This document shows, piece by piece, positions 51,158 through 60,722 of a DNA stretch of 64,000 bases (the stretch's first letter is position 1; every line of letters begins with the position of its first letter). The translations under genes were made by a program, and so were the position numbers. The notes below the pieces were generated by a model. That model worked only from the letters and a program-made list of their open reading frames with translations. It ran no database searches and had not been told where the DNA came from. This DNA comes from JBNKFV01 sp050289485 (GTDB lineage: Bacteria > Pseudomonadota > Gammaproteobacteria > Pseudomonadales > Cellvibrionaceae), in assembly GCA_050289485.1 (NCBI GenBank), contig JBNKFV010000023.1:1-64000 (forward strand). The letters are read 5' to 3'.

Positions 51158-51171
51158 TTGATGTAAATCAA
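51158..51171. promoter_or_regulatory. Perfect FNR/ANR box between the Nit1C operon and MocR
   Basis: ttgatgtaaatcaa is an exact TTGAT-N4-ATCAA palindrome. On the minus strand TCTAGT (51131-51136) starts 28.5 bp from the centre, the same spacing as at the N-ATPase promoter. This suggests class II activation toward the Nit1C operon, with a leader of about 150 nt. The box could also act on the divergent MocR gene (start 51329). The 358-bp gap has no gene. Confidence 0.75.
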
Positions 51172-51328
51172 CTAAATGGGCCTTATTTGTGCAGATATCT
51201 GCATATTGTGTCGTATTGGTGCGTGCACGGTTGATGCGTGTTCGCTGTCTGCTGGTAACAGTGGCGATAAACTTGTAATACAATTGCGCCCACCTAACTA
51301 TCCAATATTTAGAGACTTGATTGCATTT

Positions 51329-52729
51329 ATGGCCAGTATTGAGTTGCAGCGGTGGCGCAAGCGCCTTGAAGCCGATAAAGGAACGCCTGCGTATCGCCTG
51401 ATCGCGGATTTAATTGAAGAAGACGTGGAGCGAGGGCTGCTGCAACCGCGAGACCGGCTGCCAGGCTTAAGAGATTTGGCCGCAGCCGTGAATATTAACT
51501 ACACCACGGCAGCGCGAGCCTACAGTGAGGCTCGTGCACGTGGATTAATCGATTCTCACCCAGGGTCAGGCACCTTTGTGAGAGGGAAAACAGCTGCTGT
51601 GGAGCCGAGTCGCGGCAGTTATGAAATGAGCATGAATTTAGTAGTGGAGCCCGCTATCCCCACATTAGTTGAGGCAATTCGCGATACATCTATTTCGGTG
51701 TTAGCGCAACACGATATGTATTCCATGCTGCGTTACCAGGCCTTTGGTGGCAGCCCGCGAGACCGGGAAGCGGCATTACAATGGTTGGATCAACGTTTGG
51801 AGTCCGCGGTGATGGAGCAGGTCATGATTTGCCCCGGTATTCACAGTGCATTGGTTGGCCTGCTGAGCCAGTTGGCAAGTGGTGGCAAGCGCATCTGTGT
51901 TGAAAGTTTGGTTTATCCCGGTATCAAGGCGATTGCTGCGCAACTTGGTTTAACCTTGCATTCGCTTGAGCGTGACGCCAACGGGCCCTTAGTGCGCCCG
52001 TTTGAAGAGATATGCAAACAGGGCGATGTGGGTGCATTGTACTTGAACCCAACCATTCATAATCCCACGACTACCACAATCCCATTGGGGCGGCGGGAGG
52101 CGCTGGCCGATGTCGCACTGCGTTACAGCATTCCCATTATTGAAGACGATGCCTACACGCTATTGCACGAGGAACCCGTGATACCTATGGCCAATCTGGC
52201 CCCTGAGTTGACCTACTATATTATGGGTACCTCCAAATGTTTTGGTCCGGGTTTGAAATCAGCCTTTGTACACACACCCTCCAAGCGCATGGCGCAGCGA
52301 TTCGGTGGTGCCATGCGGGCACTGTATGTCATGTCTAGCCCGCTCACGGATGCGCTGGTAACCCAGTTAATTATCGACGGTACCGCCGAGGCGATGCGTA
52401 AAGCTATCCGCAATGAGTCGATCGCTCGCCTTAAACTGGCGGAGCAATACCTTGGCCGACAGCGCCTGGTGAGCGCACCGGGTGCTTTTCACTTGTGGCT
52501 GAACTTACCGAAAGGCTCGTGCTGGCATCCGTCGGAAATGGCAGTGCAGTTGCGTGCGCAGGGTGTTAGTGCGGTTGCCAGTGCGGCGTTCAGTACCGAC
52601 AATAACCCACCCAATGCATTGCGCCTTTGCTTTGGTGGCCCCATTACGCGTGACGCCTGGGAAGAAGGTTTACAGCATGTGGCTGACCGAATTGATCAGC
52701 CATCGTACCTGTATTCATCACTTCACTGA
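51329..52729 (+). CDS. MocR-family regulator (GntR-aminotransferase), divergent from Nit1C
   Basis: About 466 residues from the ATG at 51329. The GntR winged helix (RLPGLRDLAAAVNINYTTAARAY) is in residues 10-75. A fold-type I aminotransferase domain follows, with the PLP lysine in MGTSKCFGPGLKSAF, SIPIIEDDAY and the C-terminal APGAFHLWLNLP. MocR proteins bind PLP adducts to sense amino acids or vitamin B6. Its position suggests control of the Nit1C operon or its own operon. It is 19 bp from a second MocR gene. Confidence 0.9.
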   Translation: MASIELQRWRKRLEADKGTPAYRLIADLIEEDVERGLLQPRDRLPGLRDLAAAVNINYTTAARAYSEARARGLIDSHPGSGTFVRGKTAAVEPSRGSYEMSMNLVVEPAIPTLVEAIRDTSISVLAQHDMYSMLRYQAFGGSPRDREAALQWLDQRLESAVMEQVMICPGIHSALVGLLSQLASGGKRICVESLVYPGIKAIAAQLGLTLHSLERDANGPLVRPFEEICKQGDVGALYLNPTIHNPTTTTIPLGRREALADVALRYSIPIIEDDAYTLLHEEPVIPMANLAPELTYYIMGTSKCFGPGLKSAFVHTPSKRMAQRFGGAMRALYVMSSPLTDALVTQLIIDGTAEAMRKAIRNESIARLKLAEQYLGRQRLVSAPGAFHLWLNLPKGSCWHPSEMAVQLRAQGVSAVASAAFSTDNNPPNALRLCFGGPITRDAWEEGLQHVADRIDQPSYLYSSLH

Positions 52730-52748
52730 GTGGTATTGGTAACGCTGT

Positions 52749-54161
52749 ATGGCTACGCATTATCGGTACCGGGAACTGGAAAACTGGTTGCTTGAGGGGA
52801 TTGAGAAAGGGCGTTGGCGCTTGGGTGATCGGTTGCCCTCCATTCGCGAATTGTGTCGGCAGCGTGACCTGTCTAAAGCCACGGTGCAGCATGCCTTGCA
52901 GCGCCTGGAAGCACGCGGTGTCGTCGAGGTGCGGCCCAAGGCTGGCTACTTTGTGACCTTGCCATCTACCCACTGGAATGCGCCTGAAAGCCGGGTTGCC
53001 ATTGAGGCACCAAAACCTGTCACTGTGAGTGAGTTACTGCTGGATATTATGCGCCGCAGTGCCGCCTTTGATTTATTGCCCGATCTGCAAGCTGGCGAGC
53101 TGCCTCAGGGGGTGGTGGCGCTGAATCGAGCCGTGGGCCGGGCATTGCGCAGGCTGAAGGGCGAGGGCCACCAGTACTATGACGAGCCTGCCGGTGATCG
53201 TGGTCTGCGTGAACAATTAGCGCTGCATAACCATCGGCGTGGGTGGGCAGTGACTGCCGACCAGTTATGTATTACCAGCGGGTGCCAGAATGCGTTATTT
53301 CTTGCCCTTAAAGCGTGTTGCCAACCGGGCGATGTGGTGGCGGTAGAATCTCCTGGTTTTTACGGCGTATTGCAATTGTTGGAGCAATTACAGCTACAGG
53401 TCATCGAAGTGCCTACGTCTATTGCCACGGGAATGGATATGGATGCGCTGGAGGAGGCGTTGGCTCGTTGGCAGGTTCGTGCTTGTATTGTTTCTCCGGC
53501 GTATGCGACCCCTGGTGGAGCACTGATGCCCCTTACTGCGCGACGGCGGTTGCTGGCCCTGGCGGATCAATACGACCTGGCGATTATTGAAGATGATATT
53601 TATGCCGATACCGCATTTGATGAGGTACCTGATCCATTAAAAGCATTGGATGAAAGTGATCGCGTTATTCTGTGTAGCTCATTTTCCAAAAGTCTTTCTC
53701 GCGACCTGCGTTTGGGCTGGGTGTCTGGTGCGCGCTGGCACGACAACATTGTTCGCCTAAAATTGGTCACGCAGCTGGCTAGCAGCCGCTTTATACAACA
53801 GGGTGTGGCGAGCTTTATGGAAGATGGCAGTTTTTCCGCTCACCTGCGCCGCCAGCGCATCGACTTCAAACAGCGGCTGGAACAGCTGGTTTTTTGCCTG
53901 CAGCAGTGGCCAGTTGATGTTGGGGTAGTCATGCCAACTGGGGGGTTGGCAATTTGGGTCGAGCTGCCCAAATCCATCAATACGCTGGCGGCTTATCCGC
54001 AAGCATTGGCCGATGGCGTGATTATCGCGCCGGGACCCTTGTTTTCTGTTTCTGGGCAATTCAAAAACTGTTTGCGCATCAGTTTCGCTCACCCCTGGAG
54101 CCAGCAAAGGCTGGCGGCGCTAGCGCGTTTGCCGGGCTTGTTGGGTATTGCCTCTGACTAG
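52749..54161 (+). CDS. Second MocR-family regulator (GntR-aminotransferase)
   Basis: 470 residues. The GntR domain has YRELENWLLEGIEKGRW and RLPSIRELCRQRDLSKATVQHAL. The aminotransferase domain has YDEPAGDRGLREQLALHN, LAIIEDDIYADTAFD and the PLP lysine in CSSFSKSLSRDLRLGW. This resembles the 2-aminoadipate aminotransferase-like subgroup. It is upstream of the sulfite reductase gene and co-directional with it. MocR proteins next to sulfur or amino acid genes commonly regulate them, but here that is context only. Confidence 0.9.
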   Translation: MATHYRYRELENWLLEGIEKGRWRLGDRLPSIRELCRQRDLSKATVQHALQRLEARGVVEVRPKAGYFVTLPSTHWNAPESRVAIEAPKPVTVSELLLDIMRRSAAFDLLPDLQAGELPQGVVALNRAVGRALRRLKGEGHQYYDEPAGDRGLREQLALHNHRRGWAVTADQLCITSGCQNALFLALKACCQPGDVVAVESPGFYGVLQLLEQLQLQVIEVPTSIATGMDMDALEEALARWQVRACIVSPAYATPGGALMPLTARRRLLALADQYDLAIIEDDIYADTAFDEVPDPLKALDESDRVILCSSFSKSLSRDLRLGWVSGARWHDNIVRLKLVTQLASSRFIQQGVASFMEDGSFSAHLRRQRIDFKQRLEQLVFCLQQWPVDVGVVMPTGGLAIWVELPKSINTLAAYPQALADGVIIAPGPLFSVSGQFKNCLRISFAHPWSQQRLAALARLPGLLGIASD

Positions 54162-54255
54162 ATCTGTACCGATTGTGTTTAATAATTTTGAGCCTGTCTC
54201 GCAGCCTTTCGTTTAGCTAGTATTCGGCCTCCATTTCCCGGAGTTGGGGGTATGC

Positions 54256-55938
54256 ATGTATAAATACGATGAATACGATCGTGCCTTGGTACAGGCACGT
54301 GTTGAGCAATTTCGTGATCAGGTCGCCCGGCGCATTTCTGGTGAGCTCAGTGAAGATGAGTTTTTACCGCTGCGTTTACAGAACGGTGTTTATCTTCAAC
54401 GGCATGCGTACATGCTGCGGGTGGCCATTCCCTATGGCACGTTAGCGTCCAACCAATTACGTTTATTGGCTGACATAGCAGAGCAGTACGATCGCGGCTA
54501 TGGCCACTTTACCACCCGTCAAAATATTCAGTTCAACTGGATAACACTGGAGCAGGTGCCTGATATTCTCCAGCTGTTGGCTAAGCATGAAATGCATGCA
54601 ATACAAACATCGGGCAACTGTGTGCGCAACATCACCACAGAGGCGTTTGCCGGTGTTGCCGCGGATGAGCTATTGGATCCCCGACCGTTTGCAGAAATCT
54701 TGCGCCAGTGGTCAACCGTGAATCCAGAATTTTTGTTTTTACCTCGCAAATTCAAAATTGCCGTATCGTCGTCAGAAACCGATCGCGCTGCGCTGCGAAC
54801 ACACGACATTGGTCTTTATGTTTATCACAACAGCCAGGGCGACTTGCGTTTGCGCGTGATGGTGGGTGGCGGCCTTGGGCGAACGCCCATTCTCAACCAA
54901 ATGTTGTGCGACGACCTGCCGTGGGAACAGGTATTAAATTACGTAGAGGCCGTGCTGCGGGTATATAACCGCTATGGTCGTCGCGACAACAAATACAAAG
55001 CGCGCATAAAAATACTGGTAAAAAGCCTGGGAATAGAAACCTTCGCCAAAGAAGTTGAAGAAGAATGGCGACAGATAGCCGAAGGCGGCGAGGTGTTATC
55101 GTTTGCTGAGTATCGCCGGGTCAGCAGTTTCTTTCAGCCCCCCAAGTACGAACGTTTAGCTGCGGTGGATCTGGATTTTGGCACCCGCCTTGCCGCAGAC
55201 CCTGCCTTTGCTGCATGGGTAAAGCACAACACGCAGGCACACAAAGTGAGCGGTTATGTGTCGGTGGTGCTGTCGACCAAGCCGGGCTCGGCTAGCCCGC
55301 CGGGTGATATGACTGCCGAACAGATGCGGGCCGTTGCCGATCTTGCCGATACCCTCGGTTATGGCGAGATGCGCATATCCCATGAGCAAAATGTGATTCT
55401 GCCAGACATACGTAAGTGCGATTTATACAACCTGTGGCAAGCCCTGCAGCCGTATGGGTTACGCACCCCAAATGCTGGACTGTTGACCGATGTAATTGCC
55501 TGCCCCGGTGGTGATTACTGCTCGTTAGCCAATGCGCGTTCACTGCCAGTCGCCCGCGCGATACAGACACGCTTTCAAGATCTTGCTCGTGTCGAAGACT
55601 TGGGCGAGCTGAGCTTGAACATTTCCGGCTGCATGAATGCCTGTGGCCATCATCATGTTGGCAATATCGGGATTCTCGGTGTCGACAAAAATGGCGAAGA
55701 ATATTATCAGGTCACCATTGGGGGTGCCCAAGGTAAAAACAGCGCAATTGGTAAAATTGTTGGCCCGGCGTTTCGTGCCAATGAAATACCCGATGTGGTG
55801 GAAAAGCTCACGCAAACTTATGTGCAATATCGTGAGAAAGACGAGCGTTTTGTCGACACCCTAAACCGCCTCGGTATAGACGTGTTCAAAGACAATTTGT
55901 ACGCACCCAAAAAATCTGCCAGCAAGGTAGCGGTATGA
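54256..55938 (+). CDS. cysI: Assimilatory nitrite/sulfite reductase hemoprotein (CysI-like)
   Basis: About 560 residues from the ATG at 54256 (MYKYDEYDRALV); an upstream TTG is less likely. It has the two ferredoxin-like repeats, with YDRGYGHFTTRQNIQFNW, SGNCVRNIT and GYGEMRISHEQNVILPDI. The siroheme/4Fe-4S ligands are CPGGDYC and ISGCMNACGHHHVGNIG in the C-terminal third. It reduces sulfite to sulfide in the cytosol with a separate electron donor. The stop overlaps the DUF934 gene by 4 nt, the standard gammaproteobacterial pair. Confidence 0.93.
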   Translation: MYKYDEYDRALVQARVEQFRDQVARRISGELSEDEFLPLRLQNGVYLQRHAYMLRVAIPYGTLASNQLRLLADIAEQYDRGYGHFTTRQNIQFNWITLEQVPDILQLLAKHEMHAIQTSGNCVRNITTEAFAGVAADELLDPRPFAEILRQWSTVNPEFLFLPRKFKIAVSSSETDRAALRTHDIGLYVYHNSQGDLRLRVMVGGGLGRTPILNQMLCDDLPWEQVLNYVEAVLRVYNRYGRRDNKYKARIKILVKSLGIETFAKEVEEEWRQIAEGGEVLSFAEYRRVSSFFQPPKYERLAAVDLDFGTRLAADPAFAAWVKHNTQAHKVSGYVSVVLSTKPGSASPPGDMTAEQMRAVADLADTLGYGEMRISHEQNVILPDIRKCDLYNLWQALQPYGLRTPNAGLLTDVIACPGGDYCSLANARSLPVARAIQTRFQDLARVEDLGELSLNISGCMNACGHHHVGNIGILGVDKNGEEYYQVTIGGAQGKNSAIGKIVGPAFRANEIPDVVEKLTQTYVQYREKDERFVDTLNRLGIDVFKDNLYAPKKSASKVAV

Positions 55939-56453
55939 AAAATGTGATTGCAATAGTTGATGGTGTTTCTCAGATTGTCGTTAACGATCCGTGGAGCAGG
56001 CTGACATATAATATGCCTGAAGTATTGCCGCGATTCTCTATTATTAATGTGTCTGAATGGGTGGTGCGCGCCGACATCTTAATAAACAGCAACACAGAAA
56101 CCGGTGTCATGCTCGCGCCAGATGACGACCCGGGCATACTGGCGGCGTGGCTTGATAACTTGTCTCTGATCGCGTTGAAATTTGATGATTTTAAAGACGG
56201 CCGCGCTTACAGCCAGGCATATCTGCTGCGTAAACGCTACGGTTTTAAAGGCGAATTACGTGCACTGGGTGACGTCTTGCGTGATCAATTGGCGCATATG
56301 CGACATTGCGGCTTTACCTCATTTGTTATTCGCGAAGATAAGTCGGCAGAGGATGCTCTCAAAGGCCTGGCCGGATTCGACAAAATTTACGCAAGTTCCG
56401 TAAAAGATCCTGTGCCGCTGCATAAAAAACGGCATCTCAGCGCGCCTGCCTGA
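55935..56453 (+). CDS. DUF934 protein, sulfite reductase partner
   Basis: 172 residues. GVMLAPDDDPGILAAWLDNLSLIAL, KFDDFKDGRAYSQAYLLRKR and GELRALGDVLRDQLAHMRHCGF match DUF934. No redox cofactor motif is visible. It is coupled to the CysI-like gene by ATGA, so it probably supports sulfite reductase assembly or electron transfer. No terminator is obvious in the 181 bp that follow. Confidence 0.92.
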   Translation: MKNVIAIVDGVSQIVVNDPWSRLTYNMPEVLPRFSIINVSEWVVRADILINSNTETGVMLAPDDDPGILAAWLDNLSLIALKFDDFKDGRAYSQAYLLRKRYGFKGELRALGDVLRDQLAHMRHCGFTSFVIREDKSAEDALKGLAGFDKIYASSVKDPVPLHKKRHLSAPA

Positions 56454-56634
56454 GGCGACCATCGGCGTACTTTCCAGTACTACCGTTCACTCGGTTAAAC
56501 ACGCCTGCCTGCTAATAATCTGTACCCATTAATATTAAAAAAATTGAGTCTGCACCTGTTTGCTCTAAGTACGTACAGTGGCCGTGCGGTAGACCGCTAT
56601 TCTGGTTTGCCGACAGCCTGGAGGAAACGCCTAA

Positions 56635-58026
56635 ATGAGCAATCAGATACCTGTACGTAATCTGGATTCAGACACCAATTTTTTTGTCGACGCAGGTAAA
56701 AAAATTCAAACCAGAAGTTTTACCGGTGTGTATCGGCGTATTCGCATTGCAGCGGGTACGGCGTTGTTTGCACTGTATTTTCTAACCGCATGGCTAACCT
56801 GGAACGGCCGGCAAGCCGTGTTATGGGATCTGGGCAGTCGCCAGTTTCATATCTTTAGCCAGACCCTTTGGCCTCAAGATCTGATACTCCTGTCGGCGGT
56901 GCTGATTATCGCTGCCTACGGGCTGTTTTTACTGGCTCTGCTAGGCGGGCGAATCTGGTGTGGCTATCTTTGTCCGCAAAGTGTTTTTACCTGGGTATTT
57001 ATGTGGGCCGAAAAAATTGCGGAAGGTGATAGAAACCAGCGCATCAAACTGGATAATGCATCCATGTCGGCCAACAAATTTATCCGCCGCGCAAACAAAC
57101 ACCTGCTATGGTTAAGTATCAGTTTTATCACCGGTTTTACGTTTGTTGGGTATTTTACGCCAATCCGCGATCTGGCTGTGCAGCTAGTTACCTTTGAAGC
57201 AGGTGGCGCTACGTATTTTTGGATATTCTTCTTCACCGCTGCTACTTATCTAAATGCGGGTTGGTTGCGTGAAAAAGTATGTTTTCATATGTGTCCTTAC
57301 GGGCGCTTTCAGTCGTCTATCTGTGACAATGATACCTTATTAATCAGTTACGACAGCCAGCGTGGTGAGCCTCGTGGCAATCGTAAAAAAGGCGTCTATC
57401 GAGACCAAACACAGGGGGACTGTATTGACTGCACAATGTGCGTTCAGGTTTGTCCCACCGGAATCGATATTCGCGATGGATTGCAGATGGAATGTATCGG
57501 CTGTGCGGCTTGTATCGACGCCTGCGACAATGTGATGGATAAAATGGGCTATGCAAAAGGCCTTATTCGCTATGCCAGCGAAAACAGTATGACAGGGAAG
57601 TCCTCGCGCCTATTGCGGCCGAGCTTTGTAGGGTACGGCGCGCTGTTTATCATTATGCTGGGATTTTTGGCATGGGGTTTTTCCTCTCGCAGTTTAATTG
57701 GTCTTAATGTGGCGAAAGACAGGATGCTTTATCGATACAACACCGAACGCAATATTGAAAATATATACCGCGTTAAAATTTTCAATAAAGACCAAGTGAT
57801 GCGTACTTATACTTTGGATATTTCCGGTATGCCCGGTGCAAAAATTAAAGGTGAAACGCGGTACGTTCTGGCACCGGGTGAAATGTATGACTTCAACTTG
57901 ATTGTCGCCGTGGATCCTACTCAAGTTGGACAGAGTGTGAGTAAGCTCAGTTTTAACGTGAAAGATGAAGAAGATAATCTTCAATCTCATACAGTAAAGA
58001 CTACATTTACGGCGCCTGTGCTTTAA
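56635..58026 (+). CDS. ccoG: Cytochrome c oxidase accessory protein CcoG (FixG/RdxA)
   Basis: 463 residues. About five membrane helices alternate with loops, including FALYFLTAWLTWNGRQA, GRIWCGYLCPQSVFTWVFMW and CFHMCPYGRFQ. A double 4Fe-4S ferredoxin-type region has CIDCTMCVQVCPTGIDIRDG and CIGCAACIDACD. The C-terminal periplasmic Ig-like domain follows the last helix. CcoG reduces copper for cbb3 oxidase. cbb3 genes are not in the window, so this copy is detached from ccoNOP. Confidence 0.95.
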   Translation: MSNQIPVRNLDSDTNFFVDAGKKIQTRSFTGVYRRIRIAAGTALFALYFLTAWLTWNGRQAVLWDLGSRQFHIFSQTLWPQDLILLSAVLIIAAYGLFLLALLGGRIWCGYLCPQSVFTWVFMWAEKIAEGDRNQRIKLDNASMSANKFIRRANKHLLWLSISFITGFTFVGYFTPIRDLAVQLVTFEAGGATYFWIFFFTAATYLNAGWLREKVCFHMCPYGRFQSSICDNDTLLISYDSQRGEPRGNRKKGVYRDQTQGDCIDCTMCVQVCPTGIDIRDGLQMECIGCAACIDACDNVMDKMGYAKGLIRYASENSMTGKSSRLLRPSFVGYGALFIIMLGFLAWGFSSRSLIGLNVAKDRMLYRYNTERNIENIYRVKIFNKDQVMRTYTLDISGMPGAKIKGETRYVLAPGEMYDFNLIVAVDPTQVGQSVSKLSFNVKDEEDNLQSHTVKTTFTAPVL

Positions 58027-58134
58027 TTTATTGCCACGGTCCCATGCGTTTTTTAATACATTGTTAGACACTCGCTCACATTGGTATCTCTTGGCATTAC
58101 CGATGTGAGTTACCTGCATATCCTACCTCAGCCC

Positions 58135-58167
58135 CTGCGGTACCTGTAGGGACACCCAGTACCGCAG
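58135..58167. repeat. Inverted repeat after ccoG
   Basis: ctgcggtac (58135-58143) and gtaccgcag (58159-58167) are perfect 9-bp complements separated by 15 nt. It lacks a T run and could be a transcript-stabilising hairpin or a REP-like unit in the 518-bp gap between ccoG and the AsmA gene. Confidence 0.45.
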
Positions 58168-58292
58168 AAGCATCATTTGGCCCTGTTCATCTCTTTATTG
58201 GGTTCCCCCCATTCTGGCTGTACTAATCATGCTGTAAAAACATGCTGAACCACGGATTGCTTTTTGAGTACTGCTGTCCATAGCTTGTCAGT

Positions 58293-58440
58293 CTAGCAGC
58301 GTGTTGAAAAACTATCTGCGTGGGTTCTGCGGCGTTAAAATCGGACTCAAAATGCTCATTTATCATGCATAAACTCCGCTTTTTCGTCCAATTTTGCCTT
58401 GCATAACCTGCCTCGAAAACGTTTTTCAACAGGCTGCTAG
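58293..58440. repeat. MITE-like element with 20-bp terminal inverted repeats
   Basis: ctagcagcgtgttgaaaaac (58293-58312) and gtttttcaacaggctgctag (58421-58440) match as inverted repeats with one mismatch and bound 148 bp without coding capacity. The gctgctag/gttgaaaaac termini recall non-autonomous elements dispersed in marine gammaproteobacteria, but this is from general familiarity. No target duplication was identified. Confidence 0.6.
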
Positions 58441-58544
58441 GCTAAAGGCGCTGACAGATACGGCGGAATCTGTTGTACTTTCAATGCTTTTTCTACGCCA
58501 TAATCACGCGAGCCAGGCAACTACAGATAATACGGGTGGTAGCA

Positions 58545-60722
58545 ATGAATAAGGTAATAAAGGGATTAGCCTACACTGTAGGCGCAATAGCGGGGTTGTT
58601 GCTACTACTGGTCGTGGTACTGGTAGTGTTTGTTGACCCTAACGATTATAAGGGCGACATTGAAACCATAGCCCGCGACGCCGGTGGTGTAGAACTGACG
58701 CTGGGTGGTGATTTGAGCTGGCGGTTTTATCCGGTGTTGGGTTTTGGTGCTGAAAAGGTCACCTTGGCTATGCAGCCGGATACCCCCACCCTGGTGGATA
58801 TTGGCGAATTGAAACTGGGGGTAAAACTGCTGCCATTATTTTCAAAAAAAATAGAGGTTGATGAAATCTCCATCAGTGGTTTGAATGCCAATCTGCGTGT
58901 TGATGTGAATGGTAATAACAACTGGTCTGTGCCGGAAGGCGAACAAACTATTGACGATAGTGAAAATACCAAACCCAGTGCCACTGCGCCCGATATCAAG
59001 ATTCCACGAATTAGTGTCAATGACTCTACCATCGTATACAGCGACAAGCAGTCTGGTACGGATTATCGCGTTGCGCTGGAACAGCTGGTGCTGGAAAACG
59101 TCGCTTTAAATCAGGCATTTCCACTCACTTTAAAAGCCGCGATTTCTGATGCCGCAGGGTTGCAAGTAGATACAACCCTAAACAGCCTGGTAAAGGTTGA
59201 TCTAGACAACCAACAATACCAGTTGAATGATCTCGACTTAGTTGCAGACATCAAGGGTGTATTTGAAAAAACCGCACCACTCACGGTAAAAGGCAATGTG
59301 GTGGTTGACCAGAAAAAAGACAATGCCATCGTTAATATCAGTTCATTGTCGCTGGCCAATGCAGAGGCAAACCTGGCCGCCGAAGCAACAGGTTTGAGTG
59401 GTGAGTTGGCGTATAAAGGCCAGCTAAACAGCAAAACATTTGATGCGAAAAAATTGATGGCTGCCTTGGGTGTGCCCGCGATTGAAACGCAAGATGGGAG
59501 TGTTCTGAGCAAGGTAAACGTAGCGGCAACTTTTTCCGGTACGCCAAAAAAGGCTGCTGTTAACCCGCTAACGATAGTGTTAGACGATAGCACCTTGTCC
59601 GGCCAGGTTACGGTCAGTGATTTGCAAACCCAGTCCTTAAGTTTTGCCCTGGGGTTAGATAAGATCGATCTCGACCGCTATATGGCTCCTGTCAGCGAAA
59701 CGGCCGAAAAGCCTGCCACCACAAGTGATGCCAATGCCGAATTAATTCCCGTAGAAACATTGCGCGGCCTTAATCTTCAGGGTACGTTCAAGGCCACTGA
59801 AGTGGTGATAAACAAAATACCCATGACCAATATTAACGTGGCAGTGAAAGCCAAGGATGGTGTGCTTACTGTCAGTGATATCAAAGCCAATCTACTCAAA
59901 GGTGACATGGGCGGTACGGTAACGGTAAATGCCAAAGGTGCAGAGCCGGCGATCGCAACCGACTTGGGCCTTAACAAAATAGAAATGGCCGAATTGCTCA
60001 AGCCGTTTACCACCCAAACATTATTTTCCGGGATAAGCAGTTTTACCCTGAATACGAAGACCACCGGCAATACGGTAGATACGTTAATTAAACAGGCACT
60101 GGGTAAAGCCACATTGAGTATGGACGACAGCGTGATTCACGGCGTGAACATTAATGAAGTCGCGTTGGGTGCAGTGAAAAACAAACTGGGTGATTTTTCG
60201 CAGCTGTACCCGGATTATCAACAAAAGCTGCCAAAAGCCTTAAAGAGCGATACCGAAATTAAAAACCTTTTGGCCAATATCAACATTGAAAACGGCCACC
60301 TGATTATGCCCCAGGTAAGCGCCGATACGAACCAAGGTAACTTTTCCGCCAGTGGCGATATCGACCTGCTCAACAAAGGTTTTGATTACACCTTTGGTGT
60401 GCAACTCTCGGCGTTGGCGGGCAATAAATATCTTAAGGGCACGCAGTGGCCCATTGTGTGTAAAGGCGGTGTGGGTATTTCGGTACTGAACTGGTGCAGA
60501 CCAGACAGCAGTGCCATCAATAAAGTATTTGAACGTGCCGCAAAAAAAGCCTTGCAGGAAAAAGGCGCAGAAAAACTGGGCGAAAAGTTGGGCGTAACTG
60601 CTGGTGAAGGTGAAACGGCTAAAGAAGCACTGCAAGAAAAGGCCAAAGAAGAAGAGCAAAGAGCCAAAGACAAAGTGAATGAAAAAATTAATGAAAAGCT
60701 GAACAAGTTGTTTGGTAAATGA
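58545..60722 (+). CDS. AsmA-family protein
   Basis: About 725 residues from the ATG at 58545. One N-terminal membrane helix (about residues 10-29) is followed by VFVDPNDYKGDIETIARDAGG, then GDLSWRFYPVLGFGAEKVTL, the AsmA start. A long beta-rich region and the C-terminal GNFSASGDIDLLNKGFDYTFGV follow. The last 60 residues are Lys/Glu-rich. AsmA proteins are periplasmic, inner-membrane-anchored, and linked to outer-membrane lipid transport. The stop overlaps the alkyltransferase-like gene by ATGA. Confidence 0.93.
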   Translation: MNKVIKGLAYTVGAIAGLLLLLVVVLVVFVDPNDYKGDIETIARDAGGVELTLGGDLSWRFYPVLGFGAEKVTLAMQPDTPTLVDIGELKLGVKLLPLFSKKIEVDEISISGLNANLRVDVNGNNNWSVPEGEQTIDDSENTKPSATAPDIKIPRISVNDSTIVYSDKQSGTDYRVALEQLVLENVALNQAFPLTLKAAISDAAGLQVDTTLNSLVKVDLDNQQYQLNDLDLVADIKGVFEKTAPLTVKGNVVVDQKKDNAIVNISSLSLANAEANLAAEATGLSGELAYKGQLNSKTFDAKKLMAALGVPAIETQDGSVLSKVNVAATFSGTPKKAAVNPLTIVLDDSTLSGQVTVSDLQTQSLSFALGLDKIDLDRYMAPVSETAEKPATTSDANAELIPVETLRGLNLQGTFKATEVVINKIPMTNINVAVKAKDGVLTVSDIKANLLKGDMGGTVTVNAKGAEPAIATDLGLNKIEMAELLKPFTTQTLFSGISSFTLNTKTTGNTVDTLIKQALGKATLSMDDSVIHGVNINEVALGAVKNKLGDFSQLYPDYQQKLPKALKSDTEIKNLLANINIENGHLIMPQVSADTNQGNFSASGDIDLLNKGFDYTFGVQLSALAGNKYLKGTQWPIVCKGGVGISVLNWCRPDSSAINKVFERAAKKALQEKGAEKLGEKLGVTAGEGETAKEALQEKAKEEEQRAKDKVNEKINEKLNKLFGK

